Shown here piece by piece: positions 8,664-16,386 of a stretch of 64,000 nt of DNA (within the stretch, counting starts at the first letter, position 1; every line of letters begins with the position of its first letter). The stretch is taken from contig NZ_RBAM01000003.1 in assembly GCF_003626645.1 (NCBI RefSeq), forward strand, positions 496,001-560,000, read 5' to 3'. Source of the DNA: Streptomyces klenkii. Its GTDB lineage: Bacteria > Actinomycetota > Actinomycetes > Streptomycetales > Streptomycetaceae. A program made the position numbers and the translations under genes. Below the pieces are notes generated by a model. It saw only the letters and a list, made by a program, of their open reading frames with translations, had not been told where the DNA came from and did not search any database.

Positions 8664-9206
8664 GGCGGCCTCCTGCGTTGCCGGCACGGCCGGATGCCGC
8701 CGCGACGGCGGAACGGAGCGGCCGACCCTCCCGGCCGATGGCCGAAGCGAGACCGGCACCGCCGGGATCCACCGCGGTGGTTGCGCGCCGCGGCGGCGGA
8801 ATAGAGAGGCGCGGCCTCTCCCCGCTCCTTGCCGCCAGGCAGGGCCGCTCCCGGCCGATGGCCGAGGCCCGTTCGGCACCGCCGGAAACCCCCGCGGTGG
8901 CTGCGCGCCGCCGCGGCGGAACGGAGGGGCGCAGCCCCTCCACGCTCCTTGCCGACAGGCAAATCCCCCCGCCGCAACGGCGCGCAACCACCAACCACAC
9001 ATCCGGCGGTGCCACACAGCCCCGGCCCAGGGCCGGTTCGGCACCGCCGCATGCCACCGCGGTGGCTGCTCACCGTCGCGGCGGTACGGAGAGGCGCGGC
9101 CTCTCCGTACCCCCCACCGCCAGGCGAAACATCCCGCCGCGGCGCGCAACCACCGCCCACCAGCCCGGTGGTGCCAGTCGTCGGTTCCCCTTCCGGCCGG
9201 AGGCAG
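8664..9206. repeat. three tandem copies of a 115-130 bp palindromic repeat, no gene
   Basis: 543 bp between the two ABC genes, without a credible gene. Three imperfect head-to-tail copies begin near 8740, 8856 and 9023 with CCGGCC(GATGGCC). Each continues with GGCACCGCCGG, CGCGGTGGYTGCGCGCCG and an inverted GGAGRGGCGCRGCCYCTCC stem, and most have CTCCTTGCCG. The same family occupies 3358-3799. The long open frames here are by-products of its composition. Confidence 0.75.
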
Positions 9207-10898
9207 CTACGCATTGAAGACTGCCCGGTACGCCGGGTTCTGCCAGAGGGTGGTGTGGGGGGACACGGCCGCGGCGCGGCCCTCGTGGAGCCAGAGGACT
9301 TGGTCCGCCGTGGCCGCCGTGGCCGGGCGGTGGGCCACGATCACTCGGGTGACCGCCCCGGACGCGTGCAGCGCTGACGCGACGCGCCGCTCCGTCGCTG
9401 TGTCGAGGCTCGACGTCGCGTCGTCGAGGATCAGGACGCGCCCGGCGTGGGCGAAGGCGCGGGCGAGCCCGAGGCGCTGGGTTTCGCCGCCCGAGAGGGG
9501 CGCGTCCGCGCACGCCGTGTCGTAGCCGCGCGGGAGGCGCCGTACGAAGTCGTGCGCGCATGCCGCCCGGGCCGCGCCCTCCAGCGCCTCGCGCCCCGGA
9601 GCGGACGCCCCGAACCCGATCGTGCCGCCGATCGTGCCGCCCAGCAGCGCCGGCCGGGCGAAGGCGTAGCCGACGGCGCGGCGCAGGTCGTCGCGGCGGA
9701 TCGCGGGGAGCGGGACGCCGTCGAGGAGGACGGACCCGGCGTCGGGGTCCGTGAGCCGCCCCGCCACCTCCGCCAGGACCGACTTCCCGCTGCCCGACAG
9801 CCCCACGACGGCCAGCGACGTCCCTCCGGGGACCGTCACGCTGACCTCGTGCAGGACGGTCCGCCCGCCCCGTACGACGCTCACGCCCCGCAGTTCCAGC
9901 GTGCCGGGCCCGGCCGGCAGGGGGCGCTGCCCGTAGGGGACTTGCGGCACCGCGAGGACGTCCGCGACGCGGCCCGCCGCGGCGCGTGCCCGGGCCGCGG
10001 CGTTGAGGTGTCCGACGAGCATGCCGACGCCGGTGGCGAGCACGGCGTAGCGGGAGGCTGCGAGGAGGTCGCCGACGGTCAGGTGGCCCTGGGACAGCCG
10101 CAGTCCGGCGACGGCGAGGACGGCGATCTGGAGCAGCGGTACGAGCGTGCCGGCCTGGGCCGTGGAGCGGCCCTGGACGCGCCACATGCGCCGGCCCTGC
10201 CGGGAGAGCCGGGGCAGCGGTTCGAGGATGCGGGCGCGCTCCCGGTCCGCGGTGCCGGCGGCGGCGATCGTACGAGCGCCGCCGAGAGCCTCGACGAGGC
10301 GGGCGGCGATGTCGCCCTGGAGCTGCTGGTAGCGGGCGACGCTGTCCGTGGAGGCGCGGGTGAAGGCGCGCAGGAGGGCGGCGAGGAGGGGCGCTCCGGC
10401 GAGGAAGGCGACGGCGAGCCAGGGGTCGATGAGCCCGAGGGCGACGATGCCGCCGACGGGGCCGGCGACGGAGGCGGCGGCGTGGGCGAGCGTCGCGGGC
10501 GCGGTGCCGGTGTCGGCGGCGTTGCCGACGGCCCGGGTGACGAGGTCGCCGGGCGGGAAGCGGCCGGCGGCCCGCGGCCCGGCGGCCAGGACGTGGCCGA
10601 GGAGGCGGTGGCGCAGCCGGGCGGTGGCGCGGGCGGCGGTCGTGCCGGTGAGGACTTCGCCGGCGGCGTCGAGCGCGGCGGGCCCGGCGACGAGGAGGGC
10701 GCACAGGGCGGTCCACCGGCCGGCGTCGGGGCCGCGGCGGGCGAGGAGCAGGTCGAGGGTGTGGCCGAGGGCGAGGGGCAGCAGGAGGGCCGCGCCGGTC
10801 GAGGCGACCGCGATGAGCGCGAGCGCGGCGGCGCGGCCGGCGCTGTGCCGGGCGGTGCCGAGCAGGAGCCGGTCCCCGGCGGTACGGGCATGTGCCAT
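9207..10898 (-). CDS. ramA: ABC exporter half-transporter with degenerate ATPase motifs (RamA/AmfB-like)
   Basis: A 563-residue fused membrane/ATPase subunit. Hydrophobic segments span about residues 20-310 and the ATPase domain follows. Walker A is GLSGSGKSV, with Val where Thr/Ser normally contacts Mg2+. The signature is LSGGETQR. Walker B is VLILDDAT, with Asp in place of the catalytic Glu. This suggests one poorly active site in a heterodimer with the 6765-8663 protein, as in other asymmetric exporters. The ATG at 10898 is about 120 nt downstream of the precursor gene, beyond a strong hairpin. Role: export of the lanthipeptide. Confidence 0.8.
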   Translation of the reverse strand: MAHARTAGDRLLLGTARHSAGRAAALALIAVASTGAALLLPLALGHTLDLLLARRGPDAGRWTALCALLVAGPAALDAAGEVLTGTTAARATARLRHRLLGHVLAAGPRAAGRFPPGDLVTRAVGNAADTGTAPATLAHAAASVAGPVGGIVALGLIDPWLAVAFLAGAPLLAALLRAFTRASTDSVARYQQLQGDIAARLVEALGGARTIAAAGTADRERARILEPLPRLSRQGRRMWRVQGRSTAQAGTLVPLLQIAVLAVAGLRLSQGHLTVGDLLAASRYAVLATGVGMLVGHLNAAARARAAAGRVADVLAVPQVPYGQRPLPAGPGTLELRGVSVVRGGRTVLHEVSVTVPGGTSLAVVGLSGSGKSVLAEVAGRLTDPDAGSVLLDGVPLPAIRRDDLRRAVGYAFARPALLGGTIGGTIGFGASAPGREALEGAARAACAHDFVRRLPRGYDTACADAPLSGGETQRLGLARAFAHAGRVLILDDATSSLDTATERRVASALHASGAVTRVIVAHRPATAATADQVLWLHEGRAAAVSPHTTLWQNPAYRAVFNA

Positions 10899-10941
10899 GG
10901 CGGGGTCGGCCTCCTCTCCGTACCATCCGTGGGTGCAGGAC

Positions 10942-10978
10942 CCGGGCGGGCCCCTTGTCGCAGAAGGGGCCCGCCCGG
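10942..10978 (-). terminator. 15-bp perfect hairpin between precursor and exporter genes
   Basis: Arms 10942-10956 and 10964-10978 pair perfectly (CCGGGCGGGCCCCTT with its complement) around a 7-nt loop. It sits between the stop of the precursor gene and the start of the first ABC gene. It probably attenuates transcription or protects the precursor mRNA so that more precursor than exporter is made; there is no U-tract. Confidence 0.7.
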
Positions 10979-11016
10979 TGCCGGATCGGCTGGCATCCGG
11001 TCTGTCAGCGGCGGAT

Positions 11017-11139
11017 CTACAGACAGATCAGAACGCTGGCGGTGCTGACGCAGGAGAGCAGGCTGACCGTGCTCTGGCCGCCGCCACCGTGGCCGGTGTT
11101 CGCCTCGGACTCCATGTTCTGCAGGTCGAGAAGCGCCAT
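11017..11139 (-). CDS. ramS: class III lanthipeptide precursor (SapB/AmfS family)
   Basis: A 40-residue precursor. The leader begins MALLDLQNMES, with the LLDLQ motif that class III synthetases bind. The core, from about residue 22, has two S-x2-S-x3-C motifs: S23/S26/C30 and S32/S35/C39, each able to form a lanthionine or labionin ring. A GHGGGG linker separates leader and core. SapB/AmfS peptides are surfactants that help aerial hyphae leave the medium. The gene sits 47 nt downstream of the LanKC gene and upstream of the two exporters. The start is the only ATG giving the conserved leader, with a purine-rich GAAAGGAAA site just upstream. Confidence 0.92.
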   Translation of the reverse strand: MALLDLQNMESEANTGHGGGGQSTVSLLSCVSTASVLICL

Positions 11140-11186
11140 GGTCGTTTCCTTTCGTGGTGGTCCCGTGGGGACGGGGTTTCTTCTTG

Positions 11187-13970
11187 CTACGGCTCCACAA
11201 CGGCATGGAGCCGGCTTCGGGGCCCCTGGAGGGGCGGGAGGAACGGCAGTTGCGCGGCCCGGCCGCCGTCGCCGAGGGCGGCGGCGAGGGCCAGCAGGCA
11301 GCCTGCGGTCCCGGTGGCGAGGTCCATGGACAGCCGCATCATCTGGCTGCCGGGGAAGGCGAGTTCGCCCTGGTAGGACATGGCGTACCAGGACATGCCG
11401 CGGACTTGGGCGGCGAGGTGCTCCGGCCCGGCGCCCGGCGCGGCGGTGCGCGCGAGGTGGAGGACCATCCCGGCCCGGCCCTGGAACAGCCCGGGCTGGG
11501 CGTAGAAGCGGGAGCGGGCCGCGGTGAGGATGCCGTCGCGGGCCTCGGTGAAGTACGGGTCGGGGTCGGGGTGGTGGGCGAGGAAGTCGTCCAGGACCAT
11601 GCCGATGCCGGCGCTGCCGTCCCCGAGGTAGGGCATGGTGCGCCAGCCCTCGTCGACTTCGAGCGTGCCGTTGTCCGTACGGGTGCAGCGGGCGAGGTCG
11701 GCGCGCAGGGCCTGCTCGGCGAGGCCGAGGAGGGCGGGGGCGCCGGTGCGCTCGTACAGCCGCAGGAAGAGCAGGGCGGGGCCGGTGGCGCCGCGCAGGA
11801 GGCCGGCGCGGCGGCGCGGGCCGTCCCCGTCCGGGCCGCCGGATCCGGCAGCTTCGGCGGCTTCGGCGGCGAGCCGGTCCGCGAGGAGCTGGGCGGCCTC
11901 GACGGCCTGGTCGTGGAGCCCGCGCTCGCCCGTGGTGCGGGCGAGGTGGTCGAGGGCGAGACCGAGACCGGCCAGGCCCCCGCGCAGGTCGGAGGTGAGC
12001 CGCTGCCACTGCTCGCCGAGGAGGATGCCGGCCAGGTCGAGGGCGCGCTGCGGGTGGCCGAGGCGGTCGAGGGTGCAGGCGACGCCGGCGAGGCCGTCGT
12101 AGAGGCCGAGCGGGGTGCCGGACGGCACGGGGGCGGTGTGCCGCAGGAGCCACTCCTCGCCCTCCTCGTAGCGCTCGGCGCCGGCTTCGGCGAGGGCGTG
12201 CAGGACTCCGGCGGCGCCGTGGGCGAGGCCGAGGCCGCCGCCTTCGGAGAACGTGGCGATGTCGCCGGGGAACAGGCGGTCGTCGCGGCCTGGCGTGGCG
12301 GAGGCGAGGATGGCGCGGATCATCGAGGCGCGGGCGCCGGGCCAGTCCGCGGCGGGGTCGAGGAGCGCCTGCGGCGCGGCGGCGCGGCCGGCGCCGGGAC
12401 CGATGGTGCGGTGCCGCGGCGGCGCGGCGGCGGGCTCCTGCCGTACGGCTCCCGTAGCGGAGCCCTCCCGTACGGCTTCCGCCGGAGGCGCTCCCTCCCA
12501 GGACGCCCCCTCCCGCGTGATCTCCGCGACCGCCTCGTCCAGGAACTCCCGCGGCACCGGGAACTGCCCGGCGATCACCTCCGCCAGGTGTGCCGCCTTG
12601 GCCCGGTCGATCACGAACAGCGTGGTGATCGGCAGGAACAGGGCGAGGCGCAGGCAGGCCAGGGCGTACTTGTCCACGTCCGTGCCGCGGCGGTCCGGCG
12701 GGGCGAAGAAGCCGGGGTGGGCGACGACCTGCCGGCCGTGCTCGGAGGCGGGCGCCGCGGCCTCGAAGTCGATGAGGACGACGGAGCGTTCGTCCGGCGC
12801 GACCATGATGTTGAACATGTGGAGGTCGTTGAAGACGATGCCGCGCGAGTGGACCTTCGCAACGGCTTCCTCGACGGCCCGGAAGACGCGCAGCGCCCAT
12901 GCCGTGTAGCCGGCGGTGGCGGTGGGCGAGGGGTCCGCGGCCAGCAGCGGGTGGCGGTGGGCGAAGAAGGAGTTGAGGGGTTTGCCCTCGATGAAGTCCA
13001 TGACGAGGAAGCGGTGGTCGCCGACGGTGAGCCAGTCCCGCGGCTCGGGGGCGACGCCGAGGCCGGAGAGCCGCTCCAGGGCGTCCTTCTCGCGCTCCAG
13101 GCGGGCCACGGCGTCGGCCCCGTCGGCGGCGAGCCCGGCGTGCGGGCGGCCTTCCTTGAGGACGACCTTGCGGCCGTCGCGCGTGTCGGTGCCGGCGTAG
13201 ACGCCGCCGCCGTTGGAGAAGTGCAGGGCCTTCTCGATGCGGTAGGGCAGGTCGGCGACGGTGGTGGCGTTGCGCGCGGCGAGGTGCGGTGCGAGGAAGC
13301 CGGGCAGCGTCACCCACTCCGGCACCTGGAAGGCCGGGTTCCGGGAGTCGGGGACGAGGCGGCCCTCGCCGTCCTCCACGGCGGGCACGAGGCTGCCGCG
13401 CCCGTCGATGCAGAAGCGGCGGGCGAACGCGCCGTAGCGGACGTAGAGCGGGCCTTCGTCCCAGCGCAGGTCGGTGAGGATGTACGGGCCGGGCCGGCCG
13501 CCGAGGATCCCGTGCAGGCCGGTCAGGGTGGCGTGCAGCTGCTCCTCGCCGTCCGGGTAGACGGTGACGAACTTGCCGCTGTGGCCGCGCTCCGCGTACT
13601 TGTTGTTGCGCAGGTGCAGCAGGTGCGGGCCGGGCACGAACTTGAACGGGATGCCGCGGGCGGTGCAGTAGTCCCAGACGTCGGCGGCGGTCTTCTCCGC
13701 GGTGTCGGCGGTCGCCGAGACGTGGATCTTCCAGCCCTGGAGGGGCTGCCCGGGGCGCGGGCCGCCGCCCTCCCCGGCGGGGAATCCGCCCACAGGGAAA
13801 ACATGGAGCCACTCCCCGTGGCGGGACGTGCCCCAGCCGGCGGGGGCGGCGCGGCGCGCGGTCTCGTACAGGCCGCGCTCCTCGCCGCCCGCCCCCGGGA
13901 CGGACAGGCGGTCCGGGGTCTCGTAGAAGTGCCTGTCGGCCAGGCAGTAGACCTCGTACCGCGCGTCCAT
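11187..13970 (-). CDS. ramC: class III lanthionine synthetase LanKC (RamC/AmfT-like)
   Basis: A 927-residue three-domain enzyme. The N-terminal phospho-Ser/Thr lyase region (about 1-220) contains KFVTVYPDG. The kinase domain (about 240-500) has a beta-3 lysine in VVLKEGRP (K272), a catalytic loop FNDLHMFNIM (D382, N387) and DFE in place of DFG (D401). A linker of about 50 residues rich in Ala, Pro and Glu is followed by a LanC-like cyclase toroid that, as in class III enzymes, lacks the usual zinc ligands. It phosphorylates, dehydrates and cyclises the 40-residue precursor encoded immediately downstream. The ATG at 13970 follows a GGGGGAAG ribosome-binding site. The promoter should lie in 13971-14094. 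Confidence 0.92.
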   Translation of the reverse strand: MDARYEVYCLADRHFYETPDRLSVPGAGGEERGLYETARRAAPAGWGTSRHGEWLHVFPVGGFPAGEGGGPRPGQPLQGWKIHVSATADTAEKTAADVWDYCTARGIPFKFVPGPHLLHLRNNKYAERGHSGKFVTVYPDGEEQLHATLTGLHGILGGRPGPYILTDLRWDEGPLYVRYGAFARRFCIDGRGSLVPAVEDGEGRLVPDSRNPAFQVPEWVTLPGFLAPHLAARNATTVADLPYRIEKALHFSNGGGVYAGTDTRDGRKVVLKEGRPHAGLAADGADAVARLEREKDALERLSGLGVAPEPRDWLTVGDHRFLVMDFIEGKPLNSFFAHRHPLLAADPSPTATAGYTAWALRVFRAVEEAVAKVHSRGIVFNDLHMFNIMVAPDERSVVLIDFEAAAPASEHGRQVVAHPGFFAPPDRRGTDVDKYALACLRLALFLPITTLFVIDRAKAAHLAEVIAGQFPVPREFLDEAVAEITREGASWEGAPPAEAVREGSATGAVRQEPAAAPPRHRTIGPGAGRAAAPQALLDPAADWPGARASMIRAILASATPGRDDRLFPGDIATFSEGGGLGLAHGAAGVLHALAEAGAERYEEGEEWLLRHTAPVPSGTPLGLYDGLAGVACTLDRLGHPQRALDLAGILLGEQWQRLTSDLRGGLAGLGLALDHLARTTGERGLHDQAVEAAQLLADRLAAEAAEAAGSGGPDGDGPRRRAGLLRGATGPALLFLRLYERTGAPALLGLAEQALRADLARCTRTDNGTLEVDEGWRTMPYLGDGSAGIGMVLDDFLAHHPDPDPYFTEARDGILTAARSRFYAQPGLFQGRAGMVLHLARTAAPGAGPEHLAAQVRGMSWYAMSYQGELAFPGSQMMRLSMDLATGTAGCLLALAAALGDGGRAAQLPFLPPLQGPRSRLHAVVEP

Positions 13971-14094
13971 CGCTTCCCCCCTCGGCTGCGTTGCCTAGAG
14001 ATTTCCACGCCGTGAGGGGCCCGGCCAGTCACATCTGTCATCAAGCACTTGTGCGGAACGCATGAGTAACAACGTCCGTGCGTACGAAGGGGTT

Positions 14095-14391
14095 TCACTC
14101 GTCCGGAGGAAACACCGGCTCCCCTGTATCCGGCCGGCTGATCGTGATCGCCTCCACGGGGCAGGTCTCCGCGGCCGCGAGCACCGCTTCGGAGGGATCC
14201 GTCTCCTCCGCGAGGGGCCGGGAGCGGCGGCCCGCGTCGAGCGCGAACGCCCCGGGCGCGCTCCCCGCGCACATCCCCGAGCCCACGCACAGCCCCCGGT
14301 CTACCCGCACGCGCCAGCGTTCGGCGGCCGCCCCATCAGCCGTCCCGCGGGCCATCCCGTCAGCCATCCCCTCAGCCGCCCCGTCAGCCAT
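14095..14391 (-). CDS. 3Fe-4S ferredoxin
   Basis: A ferredoxin of up to 98 residues. C35-x5-C41 (CVGSGMC) and C77 in ETCPVEAI give three cysteines; Ala stands where a fourth would be, as in the 3Fe-4S ferredoxins that donate electrons to P450s. The first 20 or so residues come from a short degenerate repeat (MADGAAEG, MADGMARG, TADGAA), so the real start may be one of the internal ATGs. The ATG at 14391 overlaps the end of the aldehyde dehydrogenase gene by 8 nt. The pair resembles dehydrogenase/ferredoxin genes found with cytochromes P450; the P450 here is 13 kb away. Confidence 0.75.
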   Translation of the reverse strand: MADGAAEGMADGMARGTADGAAAERWRVRVDRGLCVGSGMCAGSAPGAFALDAGRRSRPLAEETDPSEAVLAAAETCPVEAITISRPDTGEPVFPPDE

Positions 14392-15877
14392 CCCCCGGCC
14401 CCTGACCCGCCGGCCCCTGATCCGCCGGCAAGTGGATCGTCTTGTGCTCCAGGTACTCGGCGAAGCCCTCCGGGCCGAACTCCCGCCCCAGGCCGGAGTT
14501 CTTGTAGCCGCCGAAGGGGCCGAACATGTCGAGGCCGAAGGTGTTGACGGAGTACGTGCCGGTGCGGACCCTGCGCGCGATGCCGATGCCGCGTTCGGCG
14601 TCGCGGGTCCAGACGCTGCCGGAGAGCCCGTAGTCGGAGTCGTCGGCGATGCGCACGGCCTCCTCCTCGGTGTCGTAGGGCAGCAGGCAGATGACGGGGC
14701 CGAAGATCTCCTCGCGGGCGATGCGCATGTCGTTGGAGACGTCGCCGAAGAGGGTGGGCTCGACGTACCAGCCCTTGTCGCGGCCCGCCGGGCGGCCGCC
14801 GCCGGCCAGCACCTTGGCGCCCTCGCGCTGCCCGAGCGCGATGTACTCCAGGGACCGGCGGCGTTGCCGTTCGGCGACGAGCGGGCCGACCTCGGTGGCG
14901 GGGTCGAGGGGGTCGCCGACGACGAGGGCGGAGGCGGCGGCCGCGAAGCGCTCGGCCAGCTCGGCGTAGTGGGCGCGGGGGGCGAGGATGCGGGTCTGGG
15001 CGACGCACGCCTGGCCGTTGTTCATCCAGGCCGTGGGGACGATGCCGGCGACGGCCGCCTCCAGGTCGGCGTCCGGCAGGACGATCGCCGCGGACTTGCC
15101 GCCGAGCTCCAGCGTGACGCGGGTGAGGTGGCGCGCGGCGACCTCCATGACGCGCTTGCCCGCCGCGACGGAGCCGGTGAACGCGACCTTGTCGACGCCG
15201 GGGTGCCCGACGAGGTACTCGCTGACCTCCCGCCCGGCGGGCAGGATCGACAGGACGCCCTCCGGCAGGCCCGCCTCCGTGACGATCTCCGCCAGGAGGT
15301 ACGCGTCCAGGGGCGTCTCCGGCGAGGGCTTGAGCACCACCGAGCAGCCCGTCAGCAGCGCGGGGGCGAGCTTGGCGGCCGTCACGAGCTGCGGGACGTT
15401 CCACGGCACGACGGCCGCGACGACGCCGACGGGCTCGCGCCGCACCAGCAGCGGCCCGAGGGCGCCGGCCCGCCGCTCCTCGTACGGCAGGTCGCGGGCG
15501 ACGGCGATGGCGCAGTCCCACACCATCATCGCGCCGAGGGCCTGGGCGAGGACGCTCCAGGAGTACGGGGAGCCGTTCTGGGCGGAGACGACCCGGGCGA
15601 TCTCCTCGTGCCGGGCGGCGATGCCGTCCTTGATGCGGGTGACGACCTCGATGCGCTCGGCGAGGGGCCGGTCGGCCCAGACGCCGGAGTCGAAGGCCGT
15701 GCGGGCCGCGGCGACGGCCCGGTCGACGTCCTCGCGCGAGGCGTGCGGGACGCGGCCGATGACCTCCTCGGTGTGCGGCGAGACGACGTCGATGACGGCG
15801 CGGCCGACCGGGTCGGCCATGGCGCCGCCGATGAAGAGCTGTCCGTGTTCGACCGGTCCGTTCCCGTACTGGTTCAT
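14384..15877 (-). CDS. aldehyde dehydrogenase family protein
   Basis: A 497-residue NAD(P)-dependent aldehyde dehydrogenase of full family length. The catalytic Glu is in LELGGKSA and the nucleophilic Cys in NNGQACVAQTR. PWNVPQ and GSVAAGKRV cover the cofactor site, and KNSGLGREFG is the typical C-terminal motif. It oxidises an aldehyde to a carboxylate; the substrate is unknown. It is co-transcribed with the 3Fe-4S ferredoxin that overlaps its end. The start ATG (MNQYGNGPVEHG) at 15877 is natural for the family, and a palindrome lies 54-68 nt upstream. The C-terminal tail (GPAGQGPGDG) is unusual and repeat-like. Confidence 0.85.
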   Translation of the reverse strand: MNQYGNGPVEHGQLFIGGAMADPVGRAVIDVVSPHTEEVIGRVPHASREDVDRAVAAARTAFDSGVWADRPLAERIEVVTRIKDGIAARHEEIARVVSAQNGSPYSWSVLAQALGAMMVWDCAIAVARDLPYEERRAGALGPLLVRREPVGVVAAVVPWNVPQLVTAAKLAPALLTGCSVVLKPSPETPLDAYLLAEIVTEAGLPEGVLSILPAGREVSEYLVGHPGVDKVAFTGSVAAGKRVMEVAARHLTRVTLELGGKSAAIVLPDADLEAAVAGIVPTAWMNNGQACVAQTRILAPRAHYAELAERFAAAASALVVGDPLDPATEVGPLVAERQRRRSLEYIALGQREGAKVLAGGGRPAGRDKGWYVEPTLFGDVSNDMRIAREEIFGPVICLLPYDTEEEAVRIADDSDYGLSGSVWTRDAERGIGIARRVRTGTYSVNTFGLDMFGPFGGYKNSGLGREFGPEGFAEYLEHKTIHLPADQGPAGQGPGDG

Positions 15878-15930
15878 GATCCGGATGCCTCCCGCGGGTC
15901 TGCGGAGCCCTGCGCGCCGTAACCGAAAAA

Positions 15931-15945
15931 CTGACGCAGCATCAG
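15931..15945. promoter_or_regulatory. imperfect palindrome CTGAC-N5-ATCAG upstream of aldehyde dehydrogenase
   Basis: CTGACGCAGCATCAG fits the pattern CTGAY-N5-RTCAG. A near-identical pattern lies upstream of the P450 (27622-27636) and a shorter one before 29212. It could be a TetR-type operator; the motif is short enough to arise by chance. Confidence 0.3.
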
Positions 15946-16065
15946 AGACTCGGCATCAGACACTTAGCAGCCCGCCCGGCGGCGGGCAACAGGCCGCCGG
16001 GCCGCCGGCCCTCCCCACCGGGCCGCCGATCTTCTCCGCCGGACCGTTGATCTTCGGACCGACCG

Positions 16066-16205
16066 GTTAAAGTGTCCGTGACAACTTCATCCCGCCTCGG
16101 AACGGGGGAAGCCGGTGCAAATCCGGCGCTGACCCGCAACCGTGACTGCGGCCCGCCGCCCGGCGGCCGCACGAGCCGGACCACCCGGTCCAGGCGGCAG
16201 GCTTC
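16066..16205 (+). ncRNA. cobalamin (AdoCbl) riboswitch aptamer
   Basis: The conserved core is clear: GGGGGAAGCCGGTGCAAATC (about 16104-16123), then CCGGCGCTGACCCGCAACCGTG, and near the 3' end the B12 box GCCGGACCACCCGGTC at about 16175-16190. It precedes the five-gene ECF transporter operon. Binding of adenosylcobalamin should lower expression of the operon through the hairpin that follows. Confidence 0.88.
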
Positions 16206-16222
16206 CGGAACCGGTCGTACCG

Positions 16223-16260
16223 CCTCGGCGGTGCCGCCCGGTCCACCGGCACCGCCGAGG
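16223..16260 (+). terminator. expression-platform hairpin of the cobalamin riboswitch
   Basis: Arms 16223-16236 (CCTCGGCGGTGCCG) and 16247-16260 are exactly complementary over 14 bp with a 10-nt loop. Placed just after the aptamer and about 125 nt before the start codon, it is the likely transcription-termination or processing element. There is no T-run, as is usual in Streptomyces. Confidence 0.6.
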
Positions 16261-16386
16261 TATGCGGAGCCGAGCCCGGTGCCACCGCGCGCGCCCGCGC
16301 GGGGAGGCGGCCGTGCGCGGCCGCGGACCCCGTCGGCCGGCCCCGCCCCCGCCCCCGCAGTGACACCCACCGAGAGGCTCGACCCC

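Noticed and set aside
8664..9149. Upstream extension of the RamB-like exporter
   Set aside because: The extension is made of palindromic repeat DNA and the AGGAGG site points to GTG 8663.
11140..13812. Long frame on the minus strand joined to the precursor
   Set aside because: It is an out-of-frame reading of the LanKC gene; only its last 40 codons are the real precursor gene.
16072..16386. N-terminal extension of the transcobalamin-like barrel protein
   Set aside because: This stretch is the cobalamin riboswitch and its hairpin; the signal peptide begins at 16387.
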